Shown here piece by piece: positions 14,344-16,656 of a stretch of 16,656 nucleotides of DNA; the first letter of the stretch is position 1, and every line of letters begins with the position of its first letter. Location: contig JAISOQ010000257.1 in NCBI GenBank assembly GCA_031275515.1, forward strand, positions 1 through 16,656, read 5' to 3'. The notes below the pieces were generated by a model that searched no databases, was not told where the DNA came from, and worked only from the letters and a program-made list of their open reading frames with translations. The translations under genes and the position numbers were made by a program. This DNA comes from Treponema sp. GTDB taxonomy: Bacteria; Spirochaetota; Spirochaetia; Treponematales; Breznakiellaceae.

Positions 14344-15750
14344 ATGACGAAAAAAATAATGCGAATGGGACTAACGCTGCTTGCGTTTAGTATGTTTGCG
14401 GCGTTTCCCCTGTGGGGAGGCGGCGGAGGGCAGTCCGGCGGGGGACGGTCTGGCGGGGGACAGGCCGGCGGAGGACAGGCAGGGGTCTCTCTCGAAGGCA
14501 TGGACATTACCATCGGCAACTGGTGGGCCGACTGGGATGTAGCTACACGCAAGGCGAACAGCGACGCCGAAGAACGGCTGATAGCTTACCGTACAAAGAT
14601 TCAACAGGATTACGGCTTTAAGATACGGGAGAAAAACATCAGCAGCTGGGAACAAATGGCGCAGCTTGCGGCTACCTCTACCATGACCGGAAAGCCCGCG
14701 GCGTCTATCTTTGTACTTCAGCCGAACTGGGCCATGACGCTCTATAACCAAAAACTGCTCTATCCGGTAAGCGACAGTAAAGCTGTTGACATGTCCGCGG
14801 TGAAGCCTGTTGAGTGGAACCGGGATGTCAGGGCCGCTTTTACCTTTGGCGGTAAAGCCTATGCTTTTTCTGTCGGCTACGGTTCAAGCCAGCACGCAAA
14901 CGGCGTGTTCTTCAACAAACGCCTCTTCGAAGAGGCCGGCCTTGACCCGGAGCTTCCCTATGATATGCAGAAGGCAGGGACCTGGACCTGGAACGCCTTT
15001 ATGGATCTATGCAAGAAGCTTACCAGGGACATAAACAACGACGGTATTATCGACACTTATGCTCTTACCGCGGATTTATCTACCGAAACCCTGGATGCCA
15101 TTGTAGCAAGCAACGGCGCCAATTATGTGGATAAAGACGCGTCGGGTAAATTTGTCAATGCCACAGGCAGGCCCGAATTTTTACAGGCTTTGCAGTATTC
15201 CCTCAGGCTGTATAACGAGGGCGTTCTTATGCCGCGGCCCCAGGATTCCAACTGGGACTGGTATAAGCCCATGTTCCAGAACGGGAGGGTGGCAATGCTG
15301 GTTACCCAGCAGTACGTGGCGCAGGAACTGCGGGACATGGCGGATGACTGGGGCTTTGTGCTTTTCCCCAAGGGGCCGAATGTTTCCACATACCGGTACA
15401 GTTCTGATGAAAATGTTTATGTTATTCCCAGCACCTATTCGGCTGCCGAAGTGGATAAAATACTCTACGCTTTCCAGTTGTGGAGTACCCCGGTTGACGA
15501 CGCTCCCGATGCGTGGAAGGACGATCAGTACAGCATCTACCGCGATTCCCGGGCCGTTGACGAAACGCTTACGATGATCCGGGATCCCAAGTACGGTTCA
15601 ATGAAGAATTACGTCTTTATACCCGGACTGGAAAGGGGCGATATTGCCTGGAATATGTGGTGGGACGGGGTTGATCCGGCCCAGCTTGTTGAATCGGTCT
15701 CCCAGTCCTGGGACGCCCTGATCAACGACGCGAACGGTGCTGCTAACTAA
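14344..15750 (+). CDS. Sugar ABC transporter solute-binding protein (second importer)
   Basis: A 468-residue extracytoplasmic binding protein of the CUT1 sugar type. A signal peptide (MTKKIMRMG, hydrophobic to about residue 24) runs straight into a glycine-rich linker at 25-47, and the mature domain begins near MDITIGNWWADWD. Family features include VFFNKRLFEEAGLDPE, the TWTWNAFMDLCKKL segment and DINNDGIIDTYAL, an acidic loop that resembles a calcium-binding turn. NWDWYKPMFQNGRVAM is typical of the hinge region. There is no Cys at the signal peptide end, so no lipid anchor is predicted, in contrast to the two enzymes and the DUF5696-like protein. It is the last gene of the run and presumably feeds the second permease pair. 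The sugar is unknown; context suggests manno- or gluco-oligosaccharides. Confidence 0.9.
   Translation: MTKKIMRMGLTLLAFSMFAAFPLWGGGGGQSGGGRSGGGQAGGGQAGVSLEGMDITIGNWWADWDVATRKANSDAEERLIAYRTKIQQDYGFKIREKNISSWEQMAQLAATSTMTGKPAASIFVLQPNWAMTLYNQKLLYPVSDSKAVDMSAVKPVEWNRDVRAAFTFGGKAYAFSVGYGSSQHANGVFFNKRLFEEAGLDPELPYDMQKAGTWTWNAFMDLCKKLTRDINNDGIIDTYALTADLSTETLDAIVASNGANYVDKDASGKFVNATGRPEFLQALQYSLRLYNEGVLMPRPQDSNWDWYKPMFQNGRVAMLVTQQYVAQELRDMADDWGFVLFPKGPNVSTYRYSSDENVYVIPSTYSAAEVDKILYAFQLWSTPVDDAPDAWKDDQYSIYRDSRAVDETLTMIRDPKYGSMKNYVFIPGLERGDIAWNMWWDGVDPAQLVESVSQSWDALINDANGAAN
14422..14481 (+). repeat. Four in-frame 15-base tandem repeats coding a Gly-rich linker
   Basis: Four units of GGCGGxGGxCxGxCx, at 14422, 14437, 14452 and 14467, encode GGGQS, GGGRS, GGGQA and GGGQA. 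They form the flexible linker right after the signal peptide of the binding protein. The near-identical units suggest slippage, so the copy number may vary between strains. Confidence 0.85.
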
Positions 15751-15764
15751 ATAGAAAAATTGTC

Positions 15765-15800
15765 CCGGAAACCACGGCCTGGATACGGCCAGGTTTCCGG
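15765..15800 (+). terminator. Strong hairpin at the end of the operon, possible transcription terminator
   Basis: CCGGAAACC (15765-15773) and GGTTTCCGG (15792-15800) are a perfect nine-base inverted repeat. The inner part can pair further (GGCC with GGCC, or CCTGG with CCAGG). It lies 14 bases after the binding-protein stop. There is no U-tract downstream (CGTTTGTAAG follows), so termination may be weak or the hairpin may only protect the mRNA end. Confidence 0.55.
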
Positions 15801-15844
15801 CGTTTGTAAGGCGATCTGCTGCGTTTACTTTAAGAGAAAAAGGT

Positions 15845-15870
15845 CCACGGATTAACACAGATAACACAAG
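15845..15870. repeat. Intergenic repeat-like sequence with TAACACA direct repeats
   Basis: CCACGGATTAACACAG followed by ATAACACAAG carries TAACACA at 15853-15859 and again at 15862-15868. It resembles the AC-rich intergenic repeats of the CACGGATTAACACAG type seen in many bacterial genomes; that match is from memory. The rest of 15801-16008 shows no gene, RNA gene or clear promoter. Confidence 0.35.
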
Positions 15871-16008
15871 ATACCGATACGATTCATGTCCGTTTGCCTT
15901 CGCTGTCTCTATAAGACTGTATTACCCTGGCACTGGCATGCGCCTTGCGCCGACTCCCGCAAAACAGCCAGCCGGTCGGACTGGTTGAGCCGGATGCTTG
16001 TGTGGCTA

Positions 16009-16554
16009 TTATCTCATACACTTTGGACAAACTGGAACTAAATTTTCCTTGACCTGCATGGGTACAATATCCTTGTATTGAAACAGACTGTCCCGATTAA
16101 AGAAGTCGCTCTCCGTTATATTCCGCATCGCACTTAGGTTTTTCCCGGAGATTGAGTACCAGGTATATTGATATTCATAGCAGCAGTCCTCATGCCGACA
16201 GGTTGTAGTTGTAACAATAAGATTACATTCGTTACAACTACGGCCATTTTCCGTTTGACGCATGATTCTACCGCAATAGGGGCATTTTTCAGTCTCGAAT
16301 TCCAGTATGGTTTTAAAGAAAATTTTCTGAAGGCGGCGGTATGAGTTAATATCAAAAAGCGTTAAAGGTAAAACTCCAAAGGTATCGCCTACTTTAGAAG
16401 CATACCGGGTCATAAGCTGCTCGTTATTTCGTATCACCGGTAAGGCAAATATGGTGAGGTTGGCGTTTTCGTTGGTGTTTGTCTTAAAATATGATGACAT
16501 TTTAAGCCGTTCCTCATCTTCTATCTGGCAGTAAAGAGGGGCATCCTGAAATTC
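16009..16554 (-). pseudogene. Zinc-ribbon protein fragment, 5' end lost at an IS30-like insertion
   Basis: A minus-strand frame ends at 16009 and is open back to about 16554, where a stop codon (16555-16557) falls in what looks like insertion-sequence end. The first Met at 16500 has no convincing ribosome site, and the 18 codons before it (DAPLYCQIEDEERLK among them) read like normal coding, so this appears to be the C-terminal part of a longer protein. Visible are CPYCG and CNEC (a four-Cys zinc ribbon), a CRHEDC pair and a terminal CPKC, giving up to eight metal-binding Cys. I do not recognise the family with confidence. One possibility, held loosely, is the zinc-ribbon tail of a restriction-linked nuclease-like protein. 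Its base composition is clearly less GC-rich than the sugar operon, which suggests a different origin. Confidence 0.6.
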
Positions 16555-16656
16555 CTAGTGCAACCTGATAGAATAAACCAAGGTGGCACAAATGGGGTAT
16601 CAAAGAATTACAATGGAAGAGCGGGAGGAAATATTTCGCCTGCGTTATGAAGATCG
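16550..16656 (+). mobile_element. Left end of an IS30-family-like insertion sequence
   Basis: The boundary is estimated from where the disrupted minus-strand frame stops making sense, near 16550-16557. TAGTGCAACCTGATAGAA (16556-16573) is a candidate inverted-repeat end: a TAGTGCAAC-like end fits IS30-family elements I recall. The transposase start follows. The right end, inverted repeat and target duplication lie outside the window. Confidence 0.55.
16592..16656 (+). CDS. IS30-family-like transposase, N-terminal fragment
   Basis: Twenty-one codons are visible, reading MGYQRITMEEREEIFRLRYED, then the window ends. The pattern Tyr..Ile-Thr..Glu-Arg..Ile is how the N-terminal helix-turn-helix of IS30-type transposases begins. 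AAGGTGG (16580-16586) lies five bases before the ATG. The DDE catalytic domain is not in view, so the family call rests on this short stretch and on the neighbouring candidate terminal repeat. Confidence 0.65.
   Translation, partial: MGYQRITMEEREEIFRLRYED

Noticed and set aside
15969..15987. Short inverted repeat downstream of the minus-strand fragment
   Set aside because: The stem needs two G-T pairs and has no T-run on the minus-strand side, so I do not call it a terminator.
1..16656. CRISPR arrays, tRNA, rRNA and riboswitches
   Set aside because: I saw no regularly spaced repeats, no tRNA-like cloverleaf with a T-loop, and no leader long enough to hold a known riboswitch; all gaps before 15750 are under 60 bases.

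Overview
The window most likely comes from a GC-rich spirochaete of the Treponema/Breznakiella type that lives on plant polysaccharide, for example in an insect gut. This is inferred, not proven. The support is relaxed lipoboxes ending in Ser-Gly-Cys or Thr-Gly-Cys, glycine-rich linkers after the signal peptide of a solute-binding protein, and a gene set built around plant-wall glycans. No rRNA or other phylogenetic marker is present.

Layout. From base 1 to about 15750 everything lies on the + strand in one tightly packed run. It begins with the 3' end of a GH26 beta-mannanase (1-258), then a GH5 beta-glycanase lipoprotein (308-1531) and an SGNH-type esterase lipoprotein (1570-2793). Next comes a large transport block: a 970-residue membrane-anchored solute-binding protein with beta-sandwich-like modules (2808-5720), a first permease pair (5733-7562), a secreted NHL-propeller protein with a C-terminal membrane helix (7559-9073), a Yip1-like integral membrane protein (9070-9804), a DUF5696-like lipoprotein that looks like a cryptic glycoside hydrolase (9813-12341), a second permease pair (12358-14290) and a second, smaller solute-binding protein (14344-15750). 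Gaps are a few bases, and several junctions overlap as ATGA, so this is very probably one operon or two nested transcripts. No ABC ATPase and no regulator is encoded here.

How it may work. The GH26 and GH5 enzymes would cut a mannan or glucomannan-type polymer, and the esterase would remove acetyl groups. The two importers would take up the oligosaccharides, powered by a shared ATPase encoded elsewhere. The propeller/Yip1/DUF5696 trio between the two permease pairs has no established role. It is the most interesting part of the window: either an accessory module for oligosaccharide handling at the membrane or an undescribed glycan-processing complex.

After 15750 the character changes. A non-coding stretch of about 260 bases holds a strong hairpin and a repeat-like sequence. 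It is followed by a less GC-rich, minus-strand zinc-ribbon gene fragment (16009-16554), apparently cut by the left end of an IS30-like insertion sequence whose transposase starts at 16592 and runs off the window.
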